A stretch of DNA of 64,000 nt, taken from NCBI RefSeq assembly GCF_002531725.1, contig NZ_NWSQ01000010.1, positions 62,001 to 126,000 on the forward strand. The letters run 5' to 3'. A model generated the notes under the pieces. It ran no database searches, was not told the origin of the DNA, and worked only from the letters and a program-made list of their open reading frames with translations. The DNA comes from Rhizobium sp. L43 (GTDB taxonomy: Bacteria; Pseudomonadota; Alphaproteobacteria; Rhizobiales; Rhizobiaceae). The position numbers and the translations under genes are program-made. Numbering within the stretch: the stretch's first letter is position 1; every line of letters starts with the position of its first letter. Positions 1-8,285 of this stretch are shown here, in pieces.

Positions 1-40
1 CCTCGATTTCCCGGGTGATGGTGACGGTGAACTTGTGCAT
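1..40 (-). CDS. 5' end of an SRPBCC-like protein (partial)
   Basis: An ATG on the minus strand at 38-40 opens a frame reading MHKFTVTITREIE to the window edge. This opening resembles SRPBCC/AHSA1-type ligand-binding proteins, which usually start with a short beta strand of this kind, but only 13 codons are visible. A palindrome at 102-122 lies upstream, and such genes are often paired with ArsR-type repressors. The family call is an inference from very little sequence. Confidence 0.35.
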   Translation of the reverse strand, partial: MHKFTVTITREIE

Positions 41-101
41 GGCTTGGGGCCTTCTCGAGCGTCGCGCAGGCGTGTGTGCAGCTTGCCCAGTCTGCCACGA
101 G

Positions 102-122
102 TTTTGTGTCAAGGACACAAAA
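102..122. promoter_or_regulatory. 21-bp inverted repeat, probable operator
   Basis: TTTTGTGTC (102-110), a 3-nt spacer, then its exact complement GACACAAAA (114-122). It lies between two divergent genes, the partial SRPBCC-like gene on the left and the VOC gene at 237. Size and place suit a dimeric repressor. The regulator is not visible in the window. Confidence 0.55.
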
Positions 123-236
123 AGCGCGTCGCTTAGAATTTGATTCATGCGACGGTCGCAGGTCTTTGTTTTTATATAGGCCGTCGTGGCAGAACCGCTG
201 CACCCGTTGGGTGAATTCGGCCGAGGAGGAGAGATC

Positions 237-626
237 ATGCGCCTGAACCAGGTGACCGTGACCATGCCTGACCTCGATGCAGGCTGGAACTTCTACTGCA
301 CCCTCGGTCTCAAGCCTGTCGTTGACGCCCGTCCGCGGTATGCGCGCTTCGTTTGCCCTGATGGGGACAGCACTTTCTCCCTGCATCAGGGCGAAAGTGG
401 CGGTGGTGGGACCACAGTATACTTCGAGTGCGAAAGCCTGGACGAAACGGTCGGCAGTCTCGGCGAGGCCGGCCTTCACTTCGTAAGCGGCCCCGAGGAC
501 AAGAGTTGGCTCTGGCGCGAGGCAGAGCTCCTCGACCCCGGCGGTAACCGCGTCATCCTTTATTTTGCAGGATCGAACCGCGTCGATCCGCCGTGGCGGG
601 TGGATCAAGGCCGCAGATCCGAGTAG
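237..626 (+). CDS. VOC family protein (glyoxalase/dioxygenase fold)
   Basis: About 129 residues, the usual size of a single vicinal-oxygen-chelate protein made of two beta-alpha-beta-beta-beta units. The N-terminus (MRLNQVTVTMPDLDAGWNFY) has the family's typical opening strand and D-x-x-x-x-x-F-Y turn, and the end (LLDPGGNRVILY) is the conserved C-terminal strand with the D-P-x-G-N motif. The start at 237 is preferred over an in-frame GTG at 186 because AGGAGGA lies just upstream. Substrate is unknown; members include glyoxalases, resistance proteins and dioxygenases. Confidence 0.85.
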   Translation: MRLNQVTVTMPDLDAGWNFYCTLGLKPVVDARPRYARFVCPDGDSTFSLHQGESGGGGTTVYFECESLDETVGSLGEAGLHFVSGPEDKSWLWREAELLDPGGNRVILYFAGSNRVDPPWRVDQGRRSE

Positions 627-785
627 GGACCTCGGCGCCCGCCGCGGCGCCAATGTAGTCGCAGGTGTCGATCTCCGACATCACGCTGCGCCACAAATCG
701 GCAAAGACCTTAGCAGGCCGCTGCGGTCACCCGGACATAAACCCTTATTGTGGACTCAGGAGGGATATCGTATCGGCCGAAGCGC

Positions 786-1349
786 TTACCATACTGAATT
801 CACGATCGCAAAGGCGATAGAATCCGTTTTGGGGAACGGGCAGTTCCAACATTTCCCGTTTTGAAAGGCGGAATATACACCGCGTACCAGTCTGCCAAAC
901 AGTCCGTGAGAAATCGCGACTGTCGGTCCACGTATTCCTGAAATCCAGTCCTTCGCCCGGGCACAGGCGTCGTCAAAGCTCTCCCCGTCGGGAGATTTGA
1001 AATACCAATCAAAAGCGTCGGACCCGTCCAGCATTCCCGGAAACTCGTTGTCGATCTCGAATTTGGTCATGCCGTCCCAAGAGCCGGTGGTCACCTCCAT
1101 GAGCCGCGGTTCCGGACGAGCCGCCAGCGGCAATAGCCGGCCGATGCGGGCCGCAGTCTGCTGCGTTCTGCCGAGAGGGCTGAGGTGGAGCTGGAACGAT
1201 TGTTCGCTGCCGGCAATTTCCTTCCTCAGAAGCTTCGCCATTTGTTCGGCCTGTTCGATACCGCGCTCTGTCAGTGGTGAATCTTTTTGACCCTGAAACC
1301 GACCTAAAGTGTTCCAAATGGTCTCGCCGTGGCGAAGCAGGTAAATCAT
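786..1349 (-). CDS. Histidine phosphatase family protein
   Basis: A 187-residue protein of the phosphoglycerate-mutase-like superfamily. The catalytic signature L-R-H-G-E-T is at residues 5-10 with the phospho-accepting His7, and a second conserved histidine is in AISHGLFGR near residue 147. The LSPLGRTQQTA segment (about 56-66) is the usual second arginine region. Length fits a small broad-specificity phosphatase or CobC-like enzyme. It has no operon partner here, so the substrate cannot be assigned. Confidence 0.88.
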   Translation of the reverse strand: MIYLLRHGETIWNTLGRFQGQKDSPLTERGIEQAEQMAKLLRKEIAGSEQSFQLHLSPLGRTQQTAARIGRLLPLAARPEPRLMEVTTGSWDGMTKFEIDNEFPGMLDGSDAFDWYFKSPDGESFDDACARAKDWISGIRGPTVAISHGLFGRLVRGVYSAFQNGKCWNCPFPKTDSIAFAIVNSVW

Positions 1350-1607
1350 TGGCGTTGTCCTTGATGAAACAATTGGCTGAACTGCCCGCCCGAGGCGCGG
1401 TTGTAGCAGCTAAGTGATGCGACAGGTCAGCGATGAGCGCAACTGATGCGACCCGATGAACCGGGTCTTCTGCTGTCGGCGAAAGAAGGTACTTCGACAA
1501 CGCTCGGCAGTGGCCGCGTGAAATCGCTCGGACCGGACTGGAGAAAGACGGTTTGCCTCTTAGTTTCAGAACGGAAATGTAAGCGAAGAGCGAGAGAGGA
1601 TCACGCA

Positions 1608-2081
1608 ATGGCAAAGAACACGATCTGCGTATGGTACGACAAGGACGCTGAGGCTGCTGCCCGGTTCTATGCCGCGACGTTTCCCGACAGCGCGGTCGGC
1701 GCCGTCATTCGTGCGCCGGGAGACTATCCCGATGGGAAGCAGGGTGACGTGCTGGTTGTTGAATTCACCGTTGCGGGTATCCCCTGCATCGGCCTGAACG
1801 GCGGTCCCACGTTCAAACACAATGAGGCTTTCTCCTTTCAGATCGCAACCGACACTCAGGAAGAAACCGATCGTTACTGGAACGCCATCGTCGGCAATGG
1901 CGGCCAGGAAAGCGAGTGCGGCTGGTGCAAGGACAGGTGGGGTGTGTCGTGGCAAATTACGCCGCGCGTCCTCTCCGAAGCGCTGGCGGCGGGTGGCGCT
2001 CAGGCAAAGCGTGCTTTCGATGCGATGATGACCATGAGGAAGATCGACGTCGCGGCGATCGAGGCGGCGCGGCGCGGCTGA
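1608..2081 (+). CDS. VOC family PhnB-like protein
   Basis: A 157-residue protein of the PhnB/3-demethylubiquinone-methyltransferase-like subset of the VOC fold. It opens with a beta strand and a D-x-D-A-E-A-A-A-x-F-Y helix (residues 8-20), has the GGPxFKHNEAFSF segment (about 64-76), and ends with the CGWCKDRWGVSWQITP motif (about 108-123) typical of this family. The ATG at 1608 is chosen because GAGAGAGGA precedes it and homology starts there, although the frame is open from 1446. Function of the subfamily is unproven despite the old methyltransferase name. Confidence 0.88.
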   Translation: MAKNTICVWYDKDAEAAARFYAATFPDSAVGAVIRAPGDYPDGKQGDVLVVEFTVAGIPCIGLNGGPTFKHNEAFSFQIATDTQEETDRYWNAIVGNGGQESECGWCKDRWGVSWQITPRVLSEALAAGGAQAKRAFDAMMTMRKIDVAAIEAARRG

Positions 2082-2167
2082 GGCGGCCTGACGCAGAACG
2101 ATCTCCGACCAAAGCGTCGCATCTGGCGGGTGTCGATCTTCGCGGTCGCCGGACCCGTGGCAGGCTG

Positions 2168-2569
2168 TCAGAACCAGAGATCGCCTACACAGCGCCCTTT
2201 GGACGGAAGGTCCCCAAACGTCTCCAGGCCGTCGAAATGATCGATGGGCAGATCCCGGACGAGATCCGGCGGCGCAAGCCGCAGGTTGACGGCCATGCGC
2301 CGGCGACCATCCTTTTGAAGCCGCAAGCCGCGCCAACTCAAGACACAAGCGCAGGATGGACAAAACAATATTTCGAGAGACGACGTGTCCCTGCCGGTGC
2401 GGGTGTAGGAGGCGGTCTGCCCCGCGAGCGCGATACGCTCTTCTTCGTAATCATAGGCCCACAGAGCGCCGTAGCGCCGGCAGAGCGTGCAGTTGCAGGC
2501 GGTGATCGAGCCGGGATCACCTTTGAGCGTCCAACTCGCCTTGCCGCAATGACATGAGCCCGTCAGCAT
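2168..2569 (-). CDS. GFA family protein (Gfa/CENP-V zinc-binding fold)
   Basis: About 133 residues. Zinc ligands are visible as GSCHCGKASW (residues 4-13), CNCTLCRRYG (about 25-34) and CPSCACVLSW (about 69-78), the cysteine set of the glutathione-dependent formaldehyde-activating-like family. The ATG at 2569 places the GSCHCG motif at the normal distance; an upstream in-frame start at 2608 would add 13 unusual residues. True substrate of such proteins is mostly unknown. A decayed relative of the C-terminal half lies at 43469-43645. Confidence 0.88.
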   Translation of the reverse strand: MLTGSCHCGKASWTLKGDPGSITACNCTLCRRYGALWAYDYEEERIALAGQTASYTRTGRDTSSLEILFCPSCACVLSWRGLRLQKDGRRRMAVNLRLAPPDLVRDLPIDHFDGLETFGDLPSKGRCVGDLWF

Positions 2570-2994
2570 GACGTCCGTCCGATCCTGCTTCCTGTTCCAT
2601 GACGGCATCCTGCCTCAACGGCGCGATGACCGCAATTGGGCGATCCGGGTGTGAAGATCGGCGGCGCAAGTGCCCGCTTTTGGCGGGGCTGTCCTACTTT
2701 TGCTGCGGGCGCCGGTTTTATGGATCGCGTTTATCCATGGATGCCTGCAGGAGTCTTGCGAGCCAGGCCCCGCCTTCGTCCCGCACGGCCGCCTTCGGCG
2801 TGGTTACGTTCATCGGACTGAAACGATCGGCTGAATGGGGTGCCTTGCTTCCTCGTGCTCGCGGACCGGGTTTCGCGACAACGTCTGTTGGGAAATTTCT
2901 GAAATTTCTAATTGAGATCACGGCCAGAAGGTGGTTTTCTGCGATCCAGCGTAGCTGAGTCCACGCCTCCTCCCGATCTTGATCCGAGTGGCCC
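2570..2994. other. Intergenic, no gene recognised
   Basis: About 425 bases between the GFA gene and the ABC exporter. Short open frames exist on both strands but none has a convincing ribosome site, family resemblance or codon pattern. The last 100 bases presumably hold the exporter promoter; I see no clear operator. Confidence 0.5.
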
Positions 2995-4875
2995 ATGTCG
3001 ATCTCCGATGCGATCTATCGTCCCTTCGAAACCTTGATCCGTCCGCTCGACATTCCCTACCGGCCACTGCCGTCGAAGGGACCCGTGGCGGTTCTTTTGC
3101 ATTTCATCGCGATGTTTCGAGGTGTTCTGATTGCGCTCGCGCTCGCCTCCATGGCGATCGAAGCCATCAATCTGACGATCGTCTGGGGGCTTTCTGTCAT
3201 CGTCGACGGTGTGACTCAAAAGGGCGCGTCTACCTTCCTGCTCGACGAATGGCCGCTGCTTGCCTTCCTCGGCCTGCTGATCTTTCCAGGCATGCCGATC
3301 GCCTCGTTTCTGCTCAACACTTTCAACTCGCATACGCTCGGCGTCGGTATGCCAGCCGCCATCCAATGGCAGGGTCACAAGGCGGTGGAGCGGCAGGATC
3401 TTGCCTTTTTTCAGGATCTTTTTGCCGGACAGGTCGCCTCGCGCCTGTCGCAGGTCGCGTCCTCCGTCCAACAGCAGATCATAGTCGCCTTCCAGGCTGT
3501 CCCACGCTTCCTGCTGCAGATGGTCGGCTCAGTGATGCTGCTCATGAGCCTGTCCTGGCAGCTCGCCTTGCCTGTTATCGTCTGGATCGCGCTCAATGTG
3601 GCATTGGCCATCAGGATGGCGCCGACCTTTGCCGAACGTTCGCGTAGCACCGCCAAGCAGCGCAGCCTGGTGGCCGGCGCCATCACCGATCTCTACACCA
3701 ACATGCAGATGATCAAGCAGTTTGCCGCCGAAGACAGCGAAGCGGGCGCTATCCGCCGCATCATTCAGAAATCCATGCAGACGCAGCACAGCGAGCAACG
3801 CATCTACCGCACGTCGGAATTGATCGTGGTGGCGCTCAACATGGCGCTCTGGCTGGCCATGCTTTCGATCGGTTTTTCGGGTCTCGTCCGCGGCTTTCTG
3901 ACGGTTGGCGAGTTTGTGGGCGCGGTCTATATCCTCCAGCGGCTGTCCGGGCACACCTTCACCTTTCTGCAGATGGGTCAGCAGATCTTCCAGGCAATCG
4001 GTACGATCAAGGATGCCATGCCCGTCCTGACGACGCCGCCCACCATCACCGATCGGCTGGACGCGGAAAGCCTGATTGTCAGCCGTGGGGAGGTCCGTTT
4101 TGAAAACGTCGGCTTTGCCTACACGTCCGGCAAGCCTGTCATCGATCACCTTTCGCTGACGATCCGGCCCGGCGAAAAGGTGGGTCTGGTTGGCCTCTCC
4201 GGGGCCGGCAAGACGACGCTCGCAAACCTGCTGTTGCGCTTCTACGACATCGGCGACGGCGCGATCCTGATCGACGGGCAGGACATCCGCGCGGTCACGC
4301 AGGCAAGCCTTCGCCGCGCCATCGGCGTCATCGCGCAGGACGTCGCGCTGCTGCACCGTTCGGTCGGCGACAATATCCGCTACGGCCGGCCGGAGGCGAC
4401 GCGGGACGAGATCGAAGCGGTGGCGAAGATGGCCAGTGCCGATGGCTTCATTGCCGATCTTGCCGATGGCGAGGGCCGCAAGGGTTATGACGCTTTCGTC
4501 GGCGACCGCGGCATCAAACTGTCAGGCGGCCAGCGGCAGCGTGTCGCCATCGCCCGCGTTCTCCTGAAGGATGCGCCGATCCTGGTGCTCGACGAGGCGA
4601 CGTCAGCTCTCGACAGCGAATCCGAGGCCGTCATCCAGGAAAGGCTGAACCTCGTCATGGAGGGAAAGACGGTGATCGCCATTGCACACCGCCTGTCGAC
4701 CATTGCCAGGATGGACAGGATCGTCGTGCTCGATCATGGACGCATCGTGGAGGAGGGCAGGCCGGAGGAACTGGTCGAACAGGATGGCTTGTTTGCCCGC
4801 CTGTGGAAACGCCAGACTGGCGGTTTCATTCCCGAAGAGATCGACGACGCCTTGCCGGGCTCGTCTGAGACCTGA
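2995..4875 (+). CDS. ABC transporter, fused permease and ATPase (exporter type)
   Basis: A 626-residue half-transporter: an exporter-type membrane domain (about residues 30-335, six predicted helices) followed by an ATP-binding domain (about 365-600). Walker A GLSGAGKTT is near 400, the signature LSGGQRQR near 508, Walker B ILVLDEA near 529, and the H-loop AHRLST near 565. Such proteins work as dimers in the inner membrane and export lipids, peptides or drugs. No accessory secretion genes are adjacent, so the substrate is open. It is followed by a family A repeat and a broken IS110 element. Confidence 0.93.
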   Translation: MSISDAIYRPFETLIRPLDIPYRPLPSKGPVAVLLHFIAMFRGVLIALALASMAIEAINLTIVWGLSVIVDGVTQKGASTFLLDEWPLLAFLGLLIFPGMPIASFLLNTFNSHTLGVGMPAAIQWQGHKAVERQDLAFFQDLFAGQVASRLSQVASSVQQQIIVAFQAVPRFLLQMVGSVMLLMSLSWQLALPVIVWIALNVALAIRMAPTFAERSRSTAKQRSLVAGAITDLYTNMQMIKQFAAEDSEAGAIRRIIQKSMQTQHSEQRIYRTSELIVVALNMALWLAMLSIGFSGLVRGFLTVGEFVGAVYILQRLSGHTFTFLQMGQQIFQAIGTIKDAMPVLTTPPTITDRLDAESLIVSRGEVRFENVGFAYTSGKPVIDHLSLTIRPGEKVGLVGLSGAGKTTLANLLLRFYDIGDGAILIDGQDIRAVTQASLRRAIGVIAQDVALLHRSVGDNIRYGRPEATRDEIEAVAKMASADGFIADLADGEGRKGYDAFVGDRGIKLSGGQRQRVAIARVLLKDAPILVLDEATSALDSESEAVIQERLNLVMEGKTVIAIAHRLSTIARMDRIVVLDHGRIVEEGRPEELVEQDGLFARLWKRQTGGFIPEEIDDALPGSSET

Positions 4876-4933
4876 GCGAATGGGGCTACGGCGCCATAGG
4901 CGCTTGTGCTACGGGCGCTGCCATCCATCTCCC

Positions 4934-5084
4934 TCATTCCTGTGCCCGTCACAGGAATCCAGCCACCGCGCGTCAGCGCGGTGAATGACTCAATGCGACG
5001 GTTGCAAAAGTCTCCCGCGCCCAAGGACTTGGGCGCACTGGATTCCTGTGACATTCCTCGGGCAAAGCCCGAGGAAGGGAATGA
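4934..5084. repeat. Family A palindromic repeat, copy 1 (inverted)
   Basis: Starts TCATTCCTGTGCCCGTCACA and ends with a complementary arm ending GGGAATGA. The inside holds two smaller hairpins, GCGCCCAAG/TTGGGCGC and a CCGCGCG/CGCGG stem. Relative to copies at 33848 and 60029 it is in the opposite orientation, and its right arm is interrupted by an extra small stem (CCTCGGGC/GCCCGAGG). Confidence 0.85.
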
Positions 5085-5154
5085 GGGAAGGGAGGAGACG
5101 TGATCAGCCCATCGTCCGCTCACCAAGACCCGTATCCCCCACGCCGGGATGACG

Positions 5155-5913
5155 TCAGCGGACCAAGAGCAGGCGGCCGCCGGCGATATGGCGCTGGCCA
5201 CGCCAGGTGCCGCTGTCGTGGGCGATGGGGGCAACACCGACGAGGGCTGCGAGTTTCTTGTCGTCGATGTCGCCGAGTTCCGGCAGTTCGGCGATGAGCA
5301 CGGCGGCGCTGACCTCGCCGATGCCCGGCACGGTCAGCAGCAGGTCGCGGCGTGCGGCCATGTCGGGCTCGGCCTCGATGGCGAGCGCGATGGCGGCATC
5401 GACGCGGGCGAGCTGGGCCTTGAGGGCGGCGAGGGTCTCGCCGATCAGGGCTGCGACGGCTTGCGGGGCATGTTCGAGGCGGTTCTTCTCGGCAACCGCC
5501 ATGTCGATGAGCTGGCGGCGGCGAGCGACAAGGGCAGCAAGCGCGATGCGGCCGTCGTCGATATGGGGGATCTGTGCCGGCCGCATCGCTCGGGCGAAGT
5601 GGAGGGTGACGCGGGCGTCGACCTGATCGGACTTGGCCAGCCGCCCGCTGGCCCTGGCGAAATCGCGCACCTGGCGGGGATTGACGACGGCGACGGCAAT
5701 GCCGGCGGCCATCAGCGTCCTGACGATCGCCATCTCGTAACCGCCGGTGGCCTCGACGACGACAAGCTCTGCGCCGGCCACCGCCGTTGCCAGCGCGGCC
5801 CGGCCTGGCACATCATTGTCGAAGCGGACAACGGTGCGTTTGCCCTCGACGGCAACGTCGAGATGGGCCTTCGAGACATCGATGCCGACCATGAAAGCTT
5901 GCGCGACATGCAT
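5155..5913 (-). pseudogene. IS110-family transposase, C-terminally truncated
   Basis: 252 residues from an ATG at 5913 with the strong site AAGGAGGAG upstream. The N-terminal RuvC-like DEDD domain is visible: GIDVSK with Asp12, VVVEATGGYE with Glu54, and KSDQVDA with Asp96 and Asp99. The C-terminal Transposase_20 domain is present up to PGIGEVSAA (about 196-204) and APIAHDSGTWRGQRHIAGGR, including the likely catalytic Ser234. After GGR the frame reads LLLVR and stops, whereas family members continue for roughly 60 or more residues. It is therefore probably inactive. Confidence 0.85.
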
Positions 5914-6071
5914 GACTGCTCCTCCTTGCAACGCGGGCTCAAAGCCCAGACAACCGTTCGAGCCAAGACATGGCGACGGAGATGCTCGCTGAGGCACGAG
6001 TTCAAGACCCGAGGATGACACGCATCTCCGTCGCTCAGCCCCATTATACAGCAACGGCAACGTACAAGGAT
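5155..6071 (-). mobile_element. IS110-family element, 3' end lost
   Basis: It contains a transposase gene (5155-5913) and 158 bases of upstream non-coding sequence (5914-6071). The stretch 5799-6071 recurs, identical by eye, at 41605-41877. The upstream edge at 6071 is defined because both copies stop matching there and both then run into family B repeat sequence. The other end is missing: the reading frame loses homology near 5170. No terminal inverted repeats or target duplication are visible, as expected for IS110. Confidence 0.8.
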
Positions 6072-6110
6072 AAGGGATGTTGGAGGGTGCCGCGCTCAAG
6101 GATAGGGCGG
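6072..6110. repeat. Family B repeat arm joined to the IS110 end
   Basis: Directly after the IS110 edge comes AGGGATGTTGGAGGGTGCCG, the same right-arm sequence that ends the intact family B copy at 54010-54034. It marks the sequence into which the element inserted. Confidence 0.75.
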
Positions 6111-6177
6111 CGGAGGAGGGATGTCTTCAATGTTGGTGCCCGCGGTGGCACTGTTCCATCTAACGGTTGCGCCAATG

Positions 6178-6344
6178 CCCAAGAGAGCCTCATCCTGAGG
6201 CGCCCCGGAGGGGCCTCGAAGGACGGGGCGGGTGCTCGGCGTGGCGGCAACATTGATGCAAGAAGCAGAGTTGCGGCGTGTCCTTCGAGACTCCGCCCTT
6301 TGGGCTGCTCGCTTCAGGATGAGGGCTGTGGAGGATGCCGCACC
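6178..6344. repeat. Family B palindromic repeat, full-length copy
   Basis: Begins CCAAGAGAGCCTCATCCTGA, carries GGGGCCTCGAAGGACGGGGC, a central variable part, then TGTCCTTCGAGACTCCGCCC and a right arm ending in CAGGATGAGGGC and GGAGGATGCCGC. The layout (left hairpin, linker, right hairpin) matches the copies at 23162-23320 and 53872-54034. Confidence 0.8.
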
Positions 6345-6421
6345 CTGATAGAAGCATTGGTGGATGCCGCGTTTCCAAATAAATGCATGGGGAATGCTGC
6401 GGTTCGCTTTCGCCTGCCGCG

Positions 6422-7198
6422 CTACTCGACAAGCCCGAAGATAGGGCCGTAGCCGCCGTGCCAGGACCAGTCGTTGAGGCCCATGTCAGGGTTGTAAAGC
6501 CCGACGCCGTGTCCGCCATCGAGAAACAAGGCATCGGGGCATTTCAAACGGTCGCGGAAGAGCCGTGCGAAATCGTGGAAATTGACCCCGTCTTCGCTGA
6601 TTGCGAAGCGAATGGTGCGGCCCGTACAGACGCCGACGCCGCTCCGCCGGGTCCGGTCCGTCGAGCCGAGGATGAAGATCGGGTTCAGCGTGTTGGCGAT
6701 AACCAGCATCGGGCCGGATTGGGTGGCGAACCGCGCCTTGGGCCGACGCTTCAAAAATTCAGCGGTCGGGAGTATCCCGGCGCTGGTCTCACCCAGAAAG
6801 AACACGCCGTTTGGCTTTTTGTAGAAATTCGGCACCTGACCGGCGGCGCTTTCGGCCTCCGTCGTATTGGCGGGCTGCAATTCCCTGGCGTTCTCGATAT
6901 AAAGTCCCATCGGTGAAAAATCCGCCCGGTACATCCCCGCGTTGACGGCGAAAGCCAGCGTTTTCCCCTCGGCGCGAACGGCTTCGGCAAGGCTTGAAAA
7001 AGTCCGGTATGGCGCCCCGTCGGCGTTCTTCCAGAACAATCGCAGGTCGGCTTTATCAGGTTCCAGCGTGCAGACGACGTATTTCGCCTCTTCGAAGATT
7101 TGCTGCTCGCATGGTTGCGCATGCGCCTGATGCACGGATGTTATCGTTGCTGCCAGGATGATGGCTGCCGCAAGCACGCCGTGTCTGAGATAGGTCAT
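6422..7198 (-). CDS. Secreted phosphodiester glycosidase-like protein (DUF2233)
   Basis: 258 residues from the ATG at 7198 (an in-frame GTG lies 9 bases upstream). An N-terminal signal peptide is visible: a hydrophobic stretch ending SVHQAHAQP near residues 20-26. The mature part contains FAVNAGMYR, PMGLYIENA, KKPNGVFFLG, ATQSGPMLV and DALFLDGG, a run of motifs typical of the NAGPA/DUF2233 family, which removes N-acetylglucosamine from phosphodiesters in characterised members. Likely periplasmic. The gene stands alone next to a family B repeat. Confidence 0.87.
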   Translation of the reverse strand: MTYLRHGVLAAAIILAATITSVHQAHAQPCEQQIFEEAKYVVCTLEPDKADLRLFWKNADGAPYRTFSSLAEAVRAEGKTLAFAVNAGMYRADFSPMGLYIENARELQPANTTEAESAAGQVPNFYKKPNGVFFLGETSAGILPTAEFLKRRPKARFATQSGPMLVIANTLNPIFILGSTDRTRRSGVGVCTGRTIRFAISEDGVNFHDFARLFRDRLKCPDALFLDGGHGVGLYNPDMGLNDWSWHGGYGPIFGLVE

Positions 7199-7349
7199 CG
7201 GTGCCACGTCCGCTCTTTCATGTCGCCAATGAAGCGTTTATTTATGAGATTGCAATAGTTTGATGGAGCGGGATGTGGCTCCCGGCCCATTGCATCGCCC
7301 GACTATGCTGTATTCCAAGGCTGACGGGACAACACGAGGGAGAGCGGTA

Positions 7350-7574
7350 ATGGTTGGGAAATTTCTGAAGCGCGGTGCGATCATCGACACGATAAAGAGC
7401 GAAGAGAAAATGAACGCTCTGCAAAAACGGACAGGGCAAAGCAGGTATCACGTTGATGTGGTGCCATGCGGGTGTCCCGATGATAATTGCGGCGCATTTC
7501 ATGTTCTCAGGACAGAGCGTCCGCTTCCATCCGTTGAAAAGGCTGAACAAATTCTCCGATCACATCGACGGTAG
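7350..7574 (+). CDS. Small hypothetical protein, 74 aa
   Basis: Starts at an ATG at 7350 with GAGGGAGAG just upstream. The product (opening MVGKFLKRGAIIDTIKSEEK) is basic at the start and has a cysteine pair PCGCPDDNC near residues 44-52, which could bind metal. No membrane segment. I do not recognise a family. Confidence 0.55.
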   Translation: MVGKFLKRGAIIDTIKSEEKMNALQKRTGQSRYHVDVVPCGCPDDNCGAFHVLRTERPLPSVEKAEQILRSHRR

Positions 7575-7794
7575 AAGAAATTAGCTGAAAAACGATACGC
7601 CTATTCCGAACGTGGAAAAGGCGAAGGTTCATTCTGTTGATCTGCAAGCCTTTCGACGGCGAGCCGGCAAGCGCCGGAAACGGCTCGATGGTCGGTTTCA
7701 TGGCCAAGACCCCGCCGGCTTCATCCATCTCCGGACGCGTTCAACCAGGATTGCTTCAATCCTGTTGCGGATAGAGATGCGGGGCCATCGATCC

Positions 7795-7968
7795 CTACCA
7801 GGCAGTACGGGCGGTGCCGAGTGCCGTCGTGTGAGAGGACGAGACGTGGGCGACGTAGGCCTTGAGCGAGACGACGCAGTTTCCCGGACAGCTGAGCTTG
7901 TGCAACGTCAAGTGTTTCAGCAAAGCCTCCGCGTCGCGCTCTTCGGTGAGCGGAAATGTCATAGTCAT
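7795..7968 (-). CDS. Small hypothetical protein, 57 aa
   Basis: ATG at 7968 preceded by GGAGGAACC, a good ribosome site. The product opens MTMTFPLTEERDAEALLKHL and contains LSCPGNCVVSLKAYVAH. It is short but has a normal start context and lies alone. No family recognised. Confidence 0.5.
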   Translation of the reverse strand: MTMTFPLTEERDAEALLKHLTLHKLSCPGNCVVSLKAYVAHVSSSHTTALGTARTAW

Positions 7969-8285
7969 GCGGGTTCCTCCAGCGAATAGACCGAGCATCT
8001 GTAGAAGTAATGTCTAAATTCTTTTGCGCTGCAACAAGAAAATTTTAATGATAAAATTAAAATCGATTAACTCTGAAGTGGATTTTTTTAAAATCGTTTG
8101 AAATTAGCTGCGCCATTTCCATGGGAACCTGAGCTGTTTGAGCGCGAGGGAAAATCCGGAGTACGGCCCCAACGGGAGCGGAGCTGAAGCGCTCGAAACG
8201 ACGGCTTTGATGTAGACGTCGACAAGGGGTGAGGAAGGTGCTTGATGGGTTGTGAGCATCAAGCACGCCGGCTGGCGGCAGGCGC
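7969..8285. other. Gap with a hairpin downstream of argG
   Basis: About 317 bases without a convincing gene; 8000-8100 is clearly AT-rich. A perfect 9-bp inverted repeat, GTGCTTGAT at 8238-8246 and ATCAAGCAC at 8258-8266, sits 20 bases beyond the argG stop. It may act as a terminator on the minus strand, but no U-run follows. Confidence 0.5.

Noticed and set aside
2718..2996. Minus-strand frame of about 90 codons before the ABC exporter
   Set aside because: No ribosome site, composition typical of a shadow frame, and it overlaps the exporter promoter.
7575..7794. Open frames between the two small hypothetical genes
   Set aside because: No start context or recognisable family on either strand.
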